In this document: piece by piece, positions 63,244-64,000 of the stretch | Layout of the letters: each line of letters opens with the position of its first letter | Numbering within the stretch: the stretch's first letter is position 1 | Assembly (NCBI GenBank): GCA_035274845.1 | Contig: DATENU010000013.1 | Location: forward strand, 1-64,000 | Direction: 5' to 3' | DNA: 64,000 nucleotides | Source: Chthoniobacterales bacterium | GTDB lineage: Bacteria > Verrucomicrobiota > Verrucomicrobiia > Chthoniobacterales > UBA10450 | The notes under the pieces: model-generated | The model's input: the letters and a program-made list of their open reading frames with translations, nothing else | Databases searched by the model: none | What the model was told of the DNA's origin: nothing | Made by a program: the position numbers and the translations under genes

Positions 63244-64000
63244 CTAAATTTTCCAATCGTTGCAGGCGGCGATGACAGCATCAACTTCCGTCTCAGTCAA
63301 AAACGGATGGATCGTGAGCGAGAGTTCGCATTCAGCGAAGCGGCGGGCCTTGCCCAGTTCCAATCGCTTCTCCCACGAGCCGTCTCGCAGCGCCGGCTGC
63401 TCGCAGATCAGGCGGGGATAATGAACGCCGGTCGTGATGCCGCAGGAATCAAGATAACTTCGGAGCTGATCGCGAGAGCCTTCGGCGGCAAGAATAGGAA
63501 AGAGGTGCCAAACCGCTTTCATCGCCGGATCGGGCGAGAGGAGTTGAATAGACGGATTCCGGATCTGTTCGAGATATTTGTGGGCCGTGCGTCGCCGTGC
63601 CTTGGTCCATTGTTCCAGATTCGGCAGAAACGCATCCCGCAGCACCGCCGCATGCAGCTCATCGAGCCGGCTATTCAATCCGGGGGTGGAATGGAGATAA
63701 TGGGACGACTGACCGTAATTTCTCAGGTTCCTGGCTTTCTCCGCCAGGGCCGCGTCGTTCGTTAAGAGCGCACCGGCGTCTCCCATCGCTCCCAGATTCT
63801 TGGTTGGATAAAAACTGGTCGCCGCCATCTGGCCGACGGTTCCAGCGGCGATATTCCCAAACGACGCGCCAATGCATTGCGCGCAATCCTCCACGATTTG
63901 CAATCCGAAATCTGTCTTGAGCCGGGCGAGTTCCGGCATTGGCAAAGCGAATCCATAGAGGTGAACCGGCACGAGAAAGCGGATCGAGCGGTCCTGGGCC
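63244..64000 (-). CDS. DegT/DnrJ/EryC1/StrS aminotransferase (partial; N-terminus outside window)
   Basis: The frame is open to the window edge. About 250 residues are visible, from AQDRSIRFLVPVHLYG to the stop at 63244. IVEDCAQCIGASFGN contains the PLP-binding aspartate, and ATSFYPTKNLGAMGDAGA the Schiff-base lysine. SRLDELHAAVL and GVHYP are further family signatures. It transfers an amino group to a keto sugar. It forms a pair with the SDR, suggesting an amino sugar for the glycan. Confidence 0.9.
   Translation of the reverse strand, partial: AQDRSIRFLVPVHLYGFALPMPELARLKTDFGLQIVEDCAQCIGASFGNIAAGTVGQMAATSFYPTKNLGAMGDAGALLTNDAALAEKARNLRNYGQSSHYLHSTPGLNSRLDELHAAVLRDAFLPNLEQWTKARRRTAHKYLEQIRNPSIQLLSPDPAMKAVWHLFPILAAEGSRDQLRSYLDSCGITTGVHYPRLICEQPALRDGSWEKRLELGKARRFAECELSLTIHPFLTETEVDAVIAACNDWKI

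Noticed and set aside
62746-63765. Long plus-strand frame over the SDR and aminotransferase genes
   Set aside because: Antisense to two genes with catalytic motifs.
1-64000. CRISPR array, diversity-generating retroelement, toxin-antitoxin pair or prophage
   Set aside because: No regularly spaced direct repeats, cas genes, reverse transcriptase, phage structural genes or integrase were seen; the four-helix-bundle gene alone is not enough for a retroelement call.

Overview
The window looks like a GC-rich Gram-negative soil bacterium, most likely a member of the Verrucomicrobiota (Chthoniobacterales-like). This is an inference from gene content and style: tightly packed genes with 4-base ATGA/GTGA/TTGA overlaps, a secreted beta-helix protein that opens with a WVSGVGDD motif, a four-helix-bundle (S23/IVP-like) gene flanked by low-complexity repeats, and a very large methyltransferase- and glycosyltransferase-rich surface polysaccharide locus. 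No rRNA gene or phylogenetic marker search was possible, so the assignment is tentative.

Region 1 (1-26.6 kb) is mostly core metabolism. It starts with the 3' end of an IS3-family element. A lipid kinase / rfaE2 / purN operon follows, then a minus-strand operon (TVP38-like membrane protein, mnmG, plsY, gpsA) that holds two copies of a 14-bp palindrome resembling ParB-binding parS sites. After that come a homocysteine methyltransferase-like enzyme, a cyclase, and a plus-strand run (methyltransferase, DUF2064 protein, SDR epimerase with a Cys/His insertion, CBS/MgtE-like protein, GT2, membrane-anchored sulfite-oxidase-fold protein). Next are fpg, trxB, the repeat-flanked four-helix-bundle gene, a GT4, a GNAT, tRNA-Thr(UGU), cysD and cysNC (sulfate activation to PAPS), two polytopic membrane proteins, a transaldolase and a methyltransferase.

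Region 2 (27.5-37.8 kb, minus strand) looks like a polysaccharide modification cassette. It holds a methyltransferase with a long coiled-coil tail, a three-part GT2/GT4 fusion, an MBOAT plus an AlgJ/AlgX-like protein (O-acetylation), and three proteins that share the same ~84-residue domain. Two of the three are small lipoproteins; the third is a polytopic membrane protein carrying the domain at its C-terminus. This repeated domain is the best candidate for something undescribed here.

Region 3 (38-55.7 kb) encodes sugar synthesis, transfer and methylation. It has two paralogous glycosyltransferases, a 3,5-epimerase, a reductase, a carbamoyltransferase, FkbM and CmcI-type methyltransferases, and a set (rfbF, rfbG, a NovU/TylC3-like C-methyltransferase) that predicts a CDP-linked 3-C-methyl-6-deoxyhexose. 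A secreted beta-helix protein sits in the middle with its own promoter and terminator, next to a methyltransferase gene broken by an in-frame amber codon.

Region 4 (55.8-64 kb) is a tightly overlapping operon: epimerase, membrane GT2, two methyltransferases, and the four enzymes of GDP-D-glycero-D-manno-heptose synthesis (kinase, guanylyltransferase, isomerase, phosphatase). Facing it are an SDR epimerase and a truncated DegT-type aminotransferase. Together, regions 2-4 describe a heavily methylated, acetylated and possibly carbamoylated heptose-containing surface glycan.
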